Shown piece by piece: positions 35,522-44,537 of a stretch of 64,000 bases of DNA. The DNA comes from JAPPOI01 sp028818055 (GTDB taxonomy: Bacteria > Pseudomonadota > Alphaproteobacteria > Rhodobacterales > Rhodobacteraceae). The stretch is from the NCBI GenBank assembly GCA_965267405.1, contig OZ253954.1, positions 248,001 to 312,000 of the forward strand, written 5' to 3'. A model generated the notes under the pieces. The model saw nothing but the letters and a program-made list of their open reading frames with translations, had not been told where the DNA came from and did not search any database. How positions within the stretch are numbered: position 1 is the first letter of the stretch; every line of letters begins with the position of its first letter. A program made the translations under genes and the position numbers.

Positions 35522-36642
35522 CAGGCAAACATCTCCAGCACCTGCGTTTCGCTCAATCCGGCGTGCGACGCAACTGAATCTGCAGCGCCGTCAAGAACGA
35601 TATCGAAAAGGCCATCGCGCCCAATCAGCGTCACTGAAGAGGTCGCGTTTCGGGCACAGCCTTTTGAGCAGCCCGATACGTGCAACGAACCATCAATGCG
35701 ATGAGCAAGCGCACGTGCGATGGGATACGTCGCGACAGTGGCAGCGGCGCAGGATGGTGCTCCCGGACACGCAGCAACGTTCAGCACGTGCGCGGGCTCG
35801 GAGAGAAAACCGGGCACCTCGGCATGGACAGCCGACTTCAACAACACCATACGCCAAGGCGTTGCATGCAAAGACGTGGCGCAGGATTTCTTCATCAGTT
35901 CAATAAGTTGCTTAGCTTCAAAGCGGCCAAATGGAACTCCGAAAACAACGCCCTCATTCGTGGAGCCCGGATTTAACTGCGATTTGCTGGCACCACTTGG
36001 GAGCGCCGTCCATTCTGAAGGTTGCTGGATGTCACCGCTCAGCAGGCGGCTCATACGCCCAACAGCATTGCCGTTGCTTGCGACAAACCACTCGACCATC
36101 GTCGTAACGGCCTCAGCAACCGTGTCAGGCGTGACTGGAACGCCGTGTGTCGCTCCATCCGCACGGAGGATGAACGGGTGATCTGCCCCGGCCTCAATAC
36201 GAAAGTCTGCGGAAGCATCCTTCAACATCGGCGTCGCGCCCGTATCGATGGCATACCCGATTTTAGCTGGCATTTCTGGAAGCTCAGTGAGGCAACCAAG
36301 TAGTGCAGTGTAAAATTGTTCGGTCAGGTCCGAAGGCGTCCAAAGTGGCGAAACGATGATGTTACGACGCTCTTCCAAAATCGGATCAGCATCGATCAAC
36401 TGTGCTTCCAACAGTTGATCACGAAGTTTGGGAAAATCCTGTTCCGACACTCCACGTATCTGAAAGTTCGCACGCGAGGTCAGATCGATCTGACCATTTC
36501 CAAATCGGTCGGAAAGTTCAGAGAGAGCAATTGATTGTGATTGGGTCAGCAGGCCCAGCCGCGGCTTGACGCGAACAAGCAAGCCGTCACCCGACATCAT
36601 CGGTTTATAAGCGCTGGGGCACCATCCTTTGACGACGCTCAT
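35521..36642 (-). CDS. cobG: Precorrin-3B synthase CobG
   Basis: This 373-residue iron-sulfur enzyme of the nitrite/sulfite-reductase-like family uses O2 to hydroxylate precorrin-3A and form the gamma-lactone, the oxygen-dependent step of aerobic cobalamin synthesis. The C-terminal half has the cluster cysteines in ACPGAPSCAAA and SGCSKGCARN. The ATG at 36642 overlaps the cobN stop. Use of CobG differs from Rhodobacter capsulatus, which uses CobZ at this step (established knowledge). Confidence 0.93.
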   Translation of the reverse strand: MSVVKGWCPSAYKPMMSGDGLLVRVKPRLGLLTQSQSIALSELSDRFGNGQIDLTSRANFQIRGVSEQDFPKLRDQLLEAQLIDADPILEERRNIIVSPLWTPSDLTEQFYTALLGCLTELPEMPAKIGYAIDTGATPMLKDASADFRIEAGADHPFILRADGATHGVPVTPDTVAEAVTTMVEWFVASNGNAVGRMSRLLSGDIQQPSEWTALPSGASKSQLNPGSTNEGVVFGVPFGRFEAKQLIELMKKSCATSLHATPWRMVLLKSAVHAEVPGFLSEPAHVLNVAACPGAPSCAAATVATYPIARALAHRIDGSLHVSGCSKGCARNATSSVTLIGRDGLFDIVLDGAADSVASHAGLSETQVLEMFA

Positions 36643-39600
36643 TCCGCTGCCTCGAGATTGGCGAGGATCGAATTGCGGCGCGATACCCATAGTCCTGCAT
36701 TGCGAAGTGCCTCGAACCGATCACGCATGGCTTTCAGTGCGTCTGGATTACTGTTTTGAAGGAATTCGACTACGTCTTCATCGCCAAGTGTCGCCTCATA
36801 GTACAAGTCGAAAAGATGCGACGGAACGATCTCGGCCAGTTGCGCGAAAGCGGCCATGTTTTCCAGGGTTGTGGCAATCTCAGCCGCGCCACGGAACCCA
36901 TGCCGCTTCATGCCTGCAATCCAACCTGGATGCGTTGCGCGAGCTTGAACCACTCTGGCAATTTCTTCTGTCAGCGTTCGGGTTCTTGGTGCTTGTGGGT
37001 CTGTGTTATCGACGTGATAGAGTTTTGCGGCGCCCCCCACAATTCGTTGGGCAGCGGCAAACCCGGCTTCGTGCGTCGCATAGTCTTCCGCCAGTAAGAC
37101 ATCTGTTTCTGGCATATCCTGCAGGTGAACGAACGCCTCGGCGGCGGCAACTTTTTGTTTTAACCCAGTCGGGTCATGAACAACTGAATCTCCATCCAAA
37201 GCCCAACTGGACGCTTTCAACCAAGCCTCTCCGACCGCTTCTCTCGCCTCGTTGGAGTAGTCGCCCAGATGATGACCCATCGCGACACCGAATTGGCCGG
37301 GCGCAGGTCCAAAAACGTGTGATGTATCCTGGCCAACATACGGATTCCAATCCGCTGCTTCATCGCGCGCCGCCAACGCACGGGTTGCTTGGGAAAAGAG
37401 CGCGGACAGCGTTGGGAACACGTCGCGGAATAGACCGGATACCCGAAGCGTGACCTCGATGCGCGGTCGGTCCAACTCGGCGATAGGAAGGACTTCAATA
37501 CCAGAAACGCGCTCGGACCCCTCGTCCCAAACAGGTCTCACACCAGCTAGGGCCATCGCCATGGCAAATTCCTCGCCAGCGGTTCGCATTGTAGCCGATC
37601 CCCAAAGATCAACGACGACCCCTTTTGGCCAGTCACCCTCGTCCTGTAAATGCCGTCTGACGAAGTCATCAGCTAGAACAACGCCTTGCGCATACGCGGC
37701 TCGCGTCGGAACCGACCGCGGGTCTGTCGCAAAAAGGTTCCGTCCGGTAGGCAAAACGTCAAGGCGCCCGCGATACGGCGAACCAGACGGGCCAGCTTCG
37801 ATCCTTTTCCCGTCAAGGGCATCAATCAGAGCAGATTTTTCGGCTTGAGCAGACGCCGATGTATCAAAGGTTGCATTTCCACCACCGGAGCGGCCCCAAA
37901 CGTGCAAGCCATCTCCAAACTGGCTGTCTTTCACATCGCAAACGAACCGGTCGATCCGAGTGATTGCTTCGGAAGCACACGTGGCGCGCCCCAATCCTAA
38001 ATCTTCTTCCACACCAAGGCTTTGAGCTTCAGAGCGGATATCGTCCTGCAACCTGTCGCGTCGCTTGGGATCCAAGCCATCTGCATTTGAAAACTCGTCG
38101 AGCAAGGCTTCGAGCCGGGCCAACCGCTCTGGCGTTTCGGATCGCTTCATCGGTGGCGGAACGTGTCCAAGCGTGACAGCCCCGATGCGCCGCTTGGCCT
38201 GAGCGGCCTCTCCAGGATCGTTCACAATGAACGGGTAAATCACCGGTTTATTGCCAACCAACACCTCTGGCCAGCATGTGTCGGACAAAGCAACCGATTT
38301 ACCCGGAAGCCATTCAACCGTGCCATGGGCGCCGATGTGAACAATGGCATCCGTTTGCTGTTGCAGCCAAAGGTAAAAAGCCACGTATGAATGACGCGGC
38401 ACGCGCGACAGATCATGATATTCGTCGTCACGTGCCTCGGAAGAACCACGTTCCGGTTGGAGTGCCACCAACGCCTTGCCATGCCAAGTGACTGGCAGGA
38501 TCAAGCCTTCTTCTGTGGATTGCGGGTCATCTTCGGGTTTGCCCCAAGCTTCAAACAACTGCTCTCGGATAGACTGCGGCAGGCGTTCAAGTGCCGCCAA
38601 GTAATCTGCAAACGGCCATACGAAGTTGCTTTGTTCGATGGTCTCTATGCGAAATTCGGACGAGGCGTCGTATCCCGCCACCTGCAAGTCTTCCAAGATT
38701 GATCGCGCCGATTCAATCGCATCAAGGCCAACCGCGTGGGCCACATTCCAGTTTCGGCCCGGATAAGTCGACAAAATCAGCGCGATCTTGCGATCCCATG
38801 TTTTCTTGGTCGCGAGAGCGTACCAGTTGGAGACTTTGCGCGCGATGGCACCCATGCGTTCGTCGTGCACAGTATGAACAAACCGTGCGTATTCCAGCTG
38901 GGTATCAACTGGTTGGGGCTCTTTGAAAGATGCCACGCCAGCGAACAACCGACCGTCAACTTCCGGAAGAACGACGTGCATGGCCAAATCAGCGGGGGAA
39001 AGACCGCGTTCGGCCTCATCCCAGGCCTTTTCTGTTGAAGTGGCCAAGGCCGCCTGAAATACCGGAACGCCTGCCACATCCAGCGGCGATCCCCGTTCAC
39101 CCGCGCGCCCGGAAAACGAAGTCACATTTACAATTGATGCAGGCCCCAAACGATCGAGCGATCGCTCAAGCCAATCTGCTGCATCCGGTGCTTTCAACGA
39201 TGGCGCATAAAGCCCCATGACCTCGAAGCCTTCTTGGCGGAGGGCTGCAAACAGTGCACGCACAGGCGCGAGGTCTGCTGCAACAAGGTATGATCGATAA
39301 AAGACGACTGCGACCACTGGTTTGTCCGCCGCAAAGTCGTCAGGCACATCGACCAGAACACCATGTTCAGGGGTCCATGCGCCTTGCATTGGCAGAATTT
39401 TCGCGCCCGGTACCGGACCAGCGTATAGCCCTGACGCCATGGCCAACTGTGCGAGAGCTGCCTGAGCCGCGACCTCGCCCCCTGTGTCACACAAGTGCTG
39501 TAGTCGACGCAGTGTGGATACGGGAAGCGTCGAGATCTCATCGAGCCGCTCGTCAGTGCGTCCGTCCGCGGGTAACACGGCCAGCGCCATCCCTTTTTCA

Positions 39601-39923
39601 CGTGCAAGAGCTTCGATCTGCTGCAAGCCATATGGCCAGTAAGGAACACCACCGATCATTCGGATTAAAATGCCCTTGGCCTGACACAGTGTCTGCTCGA
39701 CATAGGTGTCGACGGACAGCGGGTGCTTCAAAGCAACGATGTTGGCCAACCGAAGCGTTGGCATCTTTCCGTCTGGACCACCTCCGCGGTGCCAACCCGC
39801 GGCGAAAGCGCCCAAGTCAGAATCCGACAAAGACAACACCACCAAATCTGCAGGCGTTTGCCCCAGATCGGTGGGTGTCTCGGTCTCTTCTAACCCGTGG
39901 CTCTCGCGGAAGACGACGTGCAT
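36639..39923 (-). CDS. cobN: Cobaltochelatase subunit CobN
   Basis: This 1094-residue protein is the large subunit of the ATP-dependent class I cobaltochelatase that inserts Co2+ into hydrogenobyrinic acid a,c-diamide. The HGTVEWLPGKSVALSDTC block and the C-terminal SHVFGPAPGQFGVAMG and AWLKASSWALDGDS segments are typical. It needs the CobS/CobT AAA+ partners, which are not in this window. It starts 6 nt after cobW and overlaps cobG. Confidence 0.96.
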   Translation of the reverse strand: MHVVFRESHGLEETETPTDLGQTPADLVVLSLSDSDLGAFAAGWHRGGGPDGKMPTLRLANIVALKHPLSVDTYVEQTLCQAKGILIRMIGGVPYWPYGLQQIEALAREKGMALAVLPADGRTDERLDEISTLPVSTLRRLQHLCDTGGEVAAQAALAQLAMASGLYAGPVPGAKILPMQGAWTPEHGVLVDVPDDFAADKPVVAVVFYRSYLVAADLAPVRALFAALRQEGFEVMGLYAPSLKAPDAADWLERSLDRLGPASIVNVTSFSGRAGERGSPLDVAGVPVFQAALATSTEKAWDEAERGLSPADLAMHVVLPEVDGRLFAGVASFKEPQPVDTQLEYARFVHTVHDERMGAIARKVSNWYALATKKTWDRKIALILSTYPGRNWNVAHAVGLDAIESARSILEDLQVAGYDASSEFRIETIEQSNFVWPFADYLAALERLPQSIREQLFEAWGKPEDDPQSTEEGLILPVTWHGKALVALQPERGSSEARDDEYHDLSRVPRHSYVAFYLWLQQQTDAIVHIGAHGTVEWLPGKSVALSDTCWPEVLVGNKPVIYPFIVNDPGEAAQAKRRIGAVTLGHVPPPMKRSETPERLARLEALLDEFSNADGLDPKRRDRLQDDIRSEAQSLGVEEDLGLGRATCASEAITRIDRFVCDVKDSQFGDGLHVWGRSGGGNATFDTSASAQAEKSALIDALDGKRIEAGPSGSPYRGRLDVLPTGRNLFATDPRSVPTRAAYAQGVVLADDFVRRHLQDEGDWPKGVVVDLWGSATMRTAGEEFAMAMALAGVRPVWDEGSERVSGIEVLPIAELDRPRIEVTLRVSGLFRDVFPTLSALFSQATRALAARDEAADWNPYVGQDTSHVFGPAPGQFGVAMGHHLGDYSNEAREAVGEAWLKASSWALDGDSVVHDPTGLKQKVAAAEAFVHLQDMPETDVLLAEDYATHEAGFAAAQRIVGGAAKLYHVDNTDPQAPRTRTLTEEIARVVQARATHPGWIAGMKRHGFRGAAEIATTLENMAAFAQLAEIVPSHLFDLYYEATLGDEDVVEFLQNSNPDALKAMRDRFEALRNAGLWVSRRNSILANLEAAE

Positions 39924-39929
39924 CGCAAC

Positions 39930-40985
39930 TTACTCAGCGGCCTCAACGTGACGAGCAAGAACAGATTGAATTGCTGTCGTGTTGATATCGTCATGCTCGG
40001 CAATCACCACCAAACGTCCGCGACGGTCCTCAGACGAAGCCCACGGGCGATCATACTGATGGCGAACGCGCGCGCCCACCGCCTGAACCAGCAAGCGCAT
40101 CGGCTTACCGGCAACCGCTGCATAGCCCTTTACGCGTAGAATGTTCTGCTCATTCGCCAATCGTTCGATCTGCTGGACAAGCTCGGACGGATCGCTCAGT
40201 TCAGGAATGTCGACGACGATGCTGTCGAAGTCTTCGTGGTCGTGGTCGTGCGGTTCATCATGATGAGAAGGACGGGCATCCATGTCGTCTTCCGCTGCGG
40301 CTTCGAGCCCCAAAATAACGCGCGGATCAACGACGCCTTCTGCGACTTCAACAACAGGCAATGGTCTCGGGGCTTCGGCTGCAATGATTTCTTTTGCTTT
40401 TGCCACGCCATCAGGACCGGCGAGGTCCGGCTTCGTCAGCAAGATGATATCGGCGCAACTGATCTGATCCTCGAAAACCTCCGACAAAGGCGTCTCGTGA
40501 TCGATGCTCTCATCTGCAAGTCGTTGTGCATCAACGGCTTCGACGTTTGGCGCAAACCGGCCCGCTGCAACCGCTTCAGCATCAGCCAATGCAATGACAC
40601 CATCGACCGTGATCTTAGAGCGGATGTCTGGCCAGTCGAAGGCTTTCAAAAGCGGCTTAGGCAAGGCCAAGCCCGATGTCTCGATCAGGATATGTTCGGG
40701 CTGCGGGTCCAGCTTCATCAGCGCTTCAATCGTCGGAATGAAATCGTCAGCAACCGTGCAGCAAATGCAGCCATTGGCCAGTTCCATGATGTTCTCGGCC
40801 GGGCAATCAGGAATGGCACAACTTTTCAGGATATCGCCGTCGACGCCGACGTCGCCAAATTCGTTCACCACCACTGCCAGACGCTTGCCACCAGGGTTTT
40901 GCATCAGATGGGAAATCAAAGTCGTTTTGCCGGATCCAAGAAAGCCGGTGATGACCGTGACCGGCAGTTTCGCAAGATCAGTCAT
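39930..40985 (-). CDS. cobW: CobW, G3E-family GTPase / cobalt chaperone
   Basis: This 351-residue COG0523 protein has a GTP-binding P-loop GFLGSGKTT (14-22), the metal motif ELANGCICCTVADD with CICC, and a His/Asp-rich loop (HHDEPHDHDHED) between the GTPase and C-terminal domains. CobW is thought to deliver Co2+ to the chelatase CobN. The ATG at 40985 overlaps the DUF1636 gene by 8 nt. It sits directly upstream of cobN, under the second cobalamin riboswitch. Confidence 0.95.
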   Translation of the reverse strand: MTDLAKLPVTVITGFLGSGKTTLISHLMQNPGGKRLAVVVNEFGDVGVDGDILKSCAIPDCPAENIMELANGCICCTVADDFIPTIEALMKLDPQPEHILIETSGLALPKPLLKAFDWPDIRSKITVDGVIALADAEAVAAGRFAPNVEAVDAQRLADESIDHETPLSEVFEDQISCADIILLTKPDLAGPDGVAKAKEIIAAEAPRPLPVVEVAEGVVDPRVILGLEAAAEDDMDARPSHHDEPHDHDHEDFDSIVVDIPELSDPSELVQQIERLANEQNILRVKGYAAVAGKPMRLLVQAVGARVRHQYDRPWASSEDRRGRLVVIAEHDDINTTAIQSVLARHVEAAE

Positions 40986-41355
40986 TTTGCCCCTCCAGTG
41001 GCGGAATACGCGCCACACAATTGCGTTTGAAGTGTTCTGGTCTGCTCCTCCACGGGATCAAACCGTCATTTGTTTCATGATACAGTCCGGCGCCTTCAAT
41101 AAGCATATCCGGATGCGACGCCTCGTGGAGGTTTCCGTACACATACGTCCAGCGTGCTGCCCCGCCCCTCAAGGCGACGGTGCACCCATGATCGCAGTTT
41201 TGCAGACATTCCACAGGCTTGACAGTAACGCCTTCCGGAAACTCACGGGCAGACAATGCATCATACAAGCGTTGGCCGGGACGCTCGCCGTCCTCGGTCA
41301 CTTCGGTCCCTCGTTTACAGGTCACACAGACCAAAAGTTCAGTCTGCTCAGCCAT
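40978..41355 (-). CDS. DUF1636 family protein (possible thioredoxin-like [2Fe-2S] protein)
   Basis: This 125-residue protein has Cys10, Cys13, Cys50, Cys54 and Cys58 (CVTCKRG and ECLQNCDHGCTVAL), a spacing like the thioredoxin-like [2Fe-2S] ferredoxins, which DUF1636 resembles. It is the first full gene behind the second cobalamin riboswitch and overlaps cobW. The ATG at 41355 is preferred over an upstream TTG because family members begin near this point. A role in cobalt or electron supply for corrin synthesis is inferred from position only. Confidence 0.8.
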   Translation of the reverse strand: MAEQTELLVCVTCKRGTEVTEDGERPGQRLYDALSAREFPEGVTVKPVECLQNCDHGCTVALRGGAARWTYVYGNLHEASHPDMLIEGAGLYHETNDGLIPWRSRPEHFKRNCVARIPPLEGQND

Positions 41356-41395
41356 GCCAGAGCCTTTCGGCAATGAATTCAGGAAGATATCGCAT
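41348..41395 (-). CDS. Possible 15-residue leader ORF between riboswitch and DUF1636 gene
   Basis: Two adjacent ATG codons (41398 and 41395) follow a strong AAAGGAG (41401-41407); the second has the better spacing. The ORF encodes MRYLPEFIAERLWHG and its stop overlaps the DUF1636 ATG by 8 nt. The strong ribosome-binding site directly behind the riboswitch suggests translation here, with coupled initiation at DUF1636. No homology is claimed; it may only be a regulatory leader. Confidence 0.4.
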   Translation of the reverse strand: MRYLPEFIAERLWHG

Positions 41396-41439
41396 CATCG
41401 CTCCTTTCCGGGACACCCCGCCCGGGTCAGTGTTTCAGT

Positions 41440-41612
41440 TGCGATGGCAGGTCTCCTGGCTTGCGGATCATTGTGCGCTTTGGCCTTCCCAACCTTTTTG
41501 GTCAGTGGCACGTGACAAGCGCACTTTCCGCCTACAGTTGCGGGGGCAGCCGCGGATTTAGGTTTCCCCTGACCGCGTTCCCTTTTCAGTCAGACTCAGT
41601 AAAGCCCGACAA
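41440..41612 (-). promoter_or_regulatory. Cobalamin riboswitch upstream of DUF1636-cobW-cobN operon
   Basis: On the minus strand: AAAAGGGAAC, GGCTGCCCCCGCAACTGTA, TTGGGAAGGCC and the B12 box AAGCCAGGAGACCTGCC. A CCGGG/CCCGG hairpin (41408-41426) lies between the core and an AAAGGAG ribosome-binding site, suggesting control of translation initiation. It should regulate the longest cob operon (DUF1636 to cobJ). Confidence 0.95.
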
Positions 41613-41738
41613 CCATCATCGAAAGACCATGTTCAGGCCAAGCGACACTTGTCAATCTCAAGACGTCGCACAGGCCGGATTGACGTTGGGCATTCCACGG
41701 CACATTTTGCGGGGATTCGATTGATCAGAGGCCTTCCG

Positions 41739-42347
41739 ATGGACGACGTCACAGCCCGCCACAATGAAAAGATGCGCAAGATCAAAGCCGCGCGCGACGA
41801 AATGATGAAGACCAAGACCGAGGAAAAGGGCCTGATCATGGTCCACACGGGCTCGGGCAAAGGCAAATCATCGTCTGGTTTTGGAATGATCATGCGCTGC
41901 ATCGCACATGGCATGCCTTGTGCCGTTGTGCAGTTCATCAAAGGCAACTGGGACACGGGTGAAAAGACTTTCCTGCGTGAGCGATTTGAGAACGAATGCC
42001 GGTTCTTCGTATCTGGCGAAGGGTTCACTTGGGAAACTCAAGACCGCGAACGAGATATCGCCGCAGCTCAGAACGGTTGGAAGATTGCGAAAGAGCAAAT
42101 CTTGGACCCCGAAATCCAGTTCGTGCTGCTGGACGAGATCAACATCGCTTTGCGGTACGACTATTTGGACATCGACGAGGTCGTGGATTTCTTGCTGACC
42201 CAGAAACCGACGATGACGCACGTGTGTTTGACGGGTCGGAACGCCAAGCCTGAGCTGATCGAGGCAGCTGACTTGGTCACCGACATGACATTGGTCAAAC
42301 ACCCTTTCCGCGACGGTGTTAAGGCACAAAAAGGCGTGGAGTTCTGA
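41739..42347 (+). CDS. cobO: Cob(I)yrinic acid a,c-diamide adenosyltransferase CobO
   Basis: This 202-residue P-loop enzyme (VHTGSGKGKSSSGFG) transfers the adenosyl group of ATP to cob(I)yrinic acid a,c-diamide. QFIKGNWDTGE, FVLLDEINIALRYDY and HVCLTGRNAKPELIE are family blocks. The ATG at 41739 has AGAGG upstream; the longer reading adds 30 residues without a ribosome-binding site. The 126 bp between it and the divergent riboswitch must hold both promoters. It overlaps the next gene as TGATG. Confidence 0.94.
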   Translation: MDDVTARHNEKMRKIKAARDEMMKTKTEEKGLIMVHTGSGKGKSSSGFGMIMRCIAHGMPCAVVQFIKGNWDTGEKTFLRERFENECRFFVSGEGFTWETQDRERDIAAAQNGWKIAKEQILDPEIQFVLLDEINIALRYDYLDIDEVVDFLLTQKPTMTHVCLTGRNAKPELIEAADLVTDMTLVKHPFRDGVKAQKGVEF

Positions 42348-42688
42348 TGCCGCGTCTGCTGACAGAATTTGGCATGGGCAGCTCTTTACGGCGTCAGGAT
42401 TATACCGAAGCGGCTGTTCGAGCCGTCAAGGATGCGCTTTGGCACAACTCCATCAATCTTGCGGAACTTTTCGGCAAAGAAAAAACCGAAATGCAGATCA
42501 CCGTCGATGTTGGAATTCAAAAGCCCGAGGCGCTGGATGCCGAGGCCGTTAAAGCCGTGTTCCCTTATGGACAGATCGAAGTGAACGCGACCAAAGGCGG
42601 TTTGGATGTCCCACGAACAGATGGTGGAAAACCAACTGTCATAGCCAACGTCGCGATCTCAGTTGCACTTGACTTGGACGCTCTATGA
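42347..42688 (+). CDS. Lin0512-family protein, first of two tandem paralogues
   Basis: This 113-residue protein belongs to the Lin0512 family of unknown function. It shares TEFGMGSS, DYTEAAVRAVKDALWHNSI and VDVGIQKPEALD with the next gene. No catalytic motif is evident. It is coupled to cobO by a TGATG overlap and to its paralogue by ATGA, which ties it to late cobalamin synthesis (inference). Confidence 0.85.
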   Translation: MPRLLTEFGMGSSLRRQDYTEAAVRAVKDALWHNSINLAELFGKEKTEMQITVDVGIQKPEALDAEAVKAVFPYGQIEVNATKGGLDVPRTDGGKPTVIANVAISVALDLDAL

Positions 42689-43032
42689 CTGATCAGCGTT
42701 TCATTATCGAAATGGGCATGGGCAATGACCAGTATGGCGAAGATTACACCAAGGCCGCGGCTCGTGCGATCGAGGACGCCATTCGCCATTCGTCGATCCC
42801 GATGTTCGATGCCATAGGGGTTTCACACGATGAGATGAGGGTGGACGTCACCGTCGGTGTACAGAACCCGGAAGCCGTTGATTGCGATGCATTAATTGAT
42901 GGGCTCCCCCGCGGCCGGGCATCTGTTCGCGCTGTGCTTGGCGGCTTGAATGTGACCAATCCGGACACGGGTAAAACCATTGTCATCGCTTCCGCCGCGG
43001 TTGAAGCATTTCTTCCAAAGCAAGGGAACTGA
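42685..43032 (+). CDS. Lin0512-family protein, second of two tandem paralogues
   Basis: This 115-residue protein matches its upstream neighbour in IEMGMGND, DYTKAAARAIEDAIRHSSI, VTVGVQNPEAVD and the closing GKTIVIASAAVE. The two clearly arose by duplication and may form a heteromer. It overlaps cobQ as TGATG. Placement between cobO and cobQ suggests an accessory role at the adenosylation/amidation stage; no function is known to me. Confidence 0.85.
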   Translation: MTDQRFIIEMGMGNDQYGEDYTKAAARAIEDAIRHSSIPMFDAIGVSHDEMRVDVTVGVQNPEAVDCDALIDGLPRGRASVRAVLGGLNVTNPDTGKTIVIASAAVEAFLPKQGN

Positions 43033-44492
43033 TGGGACGGGCCATCATGTTGCAGGGGACCGGCTCGAATGTGGGCAAGTCGGTTCTTGTCGCCGGGCTT
43101 TGTCGGGCCGCGAAACTGCGTGGGCTTTCTGTTGCGCCGTTTAAGCCGCAAAACATGTCAAACAATGCCGCAGTCACGGCTGACGGCGGTGAGATTGGCC
43201 GGGCCCAACATCTACAGTCCAAAGCCTCGGGACTGCCCCCGCATACGGATATGAATCCGGTGTTGTTAAAGCCCGAGACCGAGACCGGTGCGCAGGTCGT
43301 GGTTCAGGGGAAGCGCATGACGACGGCCAAGGCGCGCGACTACTTCAAGCTGAAACCGCAATTGATGGCGCCGGTCCTCGACAGTTTTGCCAGACTGGTT
43401 GCGGCACACGACCTAGTGATTGTCGAAGGCGCGGGAAGTCCGGCAGAGGTAAATTTGCGCGAAGGCGATATTGCCAACATGGGGTTTGCTAACGCCGCGC
43501 AAGTGCCAGTCGTACTATGCGGAGATATCGACCGCGGCGGCGTAATTGCGCAAATTGTCGGTACTCAAGCAGTTGTTTCAGATACAGACGCCGAATTGAT
43601 AAAAGGGTTTCTTATCAACAAGTTTCGAGGCGACCCTCGCCTTTTCGATGACGGCTTCCGGTTCATCGAAGAAAGAACTGGATGGACGGGGTTTGGCGTG
43701 TTGCCTTGGTTCGAGGACGCTTGGAAACTTCCGGCGGAAGACGCTTTGGACATTAAATCGGCTCCTGATCGAGATGGTCTGCACATTGTATGCTTGCGGC
43801 TCTCTCGCATTGCGAACTTCGACGACCTTGATCCGCTTTCGCAGGAGTCCGATGTCCGCGTTACGATGTTGAACGCAGGCGAACCGATCCCGGGAGACGC
43901 CGACGTCGTCATCATTCCGGGTAGCAAGTCGACACGTGCAGATCTTCAGTTCCTGCGTGACCAGGCATGGGATGAGGATTTGCACGCCCACGTCCGCCGT
44001 GGTGGACGGGTCTTGGGAATTTGCGGTGGGTACCAAATGCTTGGCACACGCATTGATGATCCCGATGGTATCGAAGGCACGCCGGGGTCCGAGCCGGGAC
44101 TTGGCTTGATGGACGTTGTGACGACCATGACCGGCGACAAACGGTTGACCGAGGTTGATGCCCGTCACGCCCCTTCTGGTCTGTCGTTCCAAGGATACGA
44201 AATTCACAAAGGTCGCACGGACGGCCCCGACTGCAAGCAACCTTTTGCTTTCATTGATGGAAACCCGGACGGCGCGGTGACTCGAAACGGACAGATTGCC
44301 GGAAGTTATCTACATGGAATGTTCAGAGACGATGCCTTCCGAGCGCATTGGCTCCGCGAGTTTGAGGTTGCAAGCACTACCCGGTACGACAGTAACGTTG
44401 AAGCAACATTGGACAAACTGGCAGCCCATTTGGAAGAACATCTGAATGTGGATGCCATCTTTGAGGCGGCAGTAGAACCGCAACTGACGTAG
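43032..44492 (+). CDS. cobQ: Cobyric acid synthase CobQ (glutamine-hydrolysing)
   Basis: This 486-residue amidotransferase converts adenosylcobyrinic acid a,c-diamide to adenosylcobyric acid by four amidations. It has an N-terminal dethiobiotin-synthetase-like P-loop (LQGTGSNVGKSVLVAG), KPQNMSNNAAVT, and a C-terminal glutaminase domain with Cys in VLGICGGYQMLG (about 331) and a late His in GSYLHGMF. It ends the cobO operon. Confidence 0.96.
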   Translation: MGRAIMLQGTGSNVGKSVLVAGLCRAAKLRGLSVAPFKPQNMSNNAAVTADGGEIGRAQHLQSKASGLPPHTDMNPVLLKPETETGAQVVVQGKRMTTAKARDYFKLKPQLMAPVLDSFARLVAAHDLVIVEGAGSPAEVNLREGDIANMGFANAAQVPVVLCGDIDRGGVIAQIVGTQAVVSDTDAELIKGFLINKFRGDPRLFDDGFRFIEERTGWTGFGVLPWFEDAWKLPAEDALDIKSAPDRDGLHIVCLRLSRIANFDDLDPLSQESDVRVTMLNAGEPIPGDADVVIIPGSKSTRADLQFLRDQAWDEDLHAHVRRGGRVLGICGGYQMLGTRIDDPDGIEGTPGSEPGLGLMDVVTTMTGDKRLTEVDARHAPSGLSFQGYEIHKGRTDGPDCKQPFAFIDGNPDGAVTRNGQIAGSYLHGMFRDDAFRAHWLREFEVASTTRYDSNVEATLDKLAAHLEEHLNVDAIFEAAVEPQLT

Positions 44493-44537
44493 CCCCCATC
44501 AACCCGCCACATCGACCATTATTCAAAACGAGCGCGC

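Noticed and set aside
36629..37453. 274-codon plus-strand frame antisense to the cobN C-terminus
   Set aside because: cobN is certain here; the antisense product is low-complexity and Arg/His-rich.
40504..41376. 290-codon plus-strand frame antisense to cobW and DUF1636
   Set aside because: Runs through two recognised genes with typical overlaps; no domain signature.
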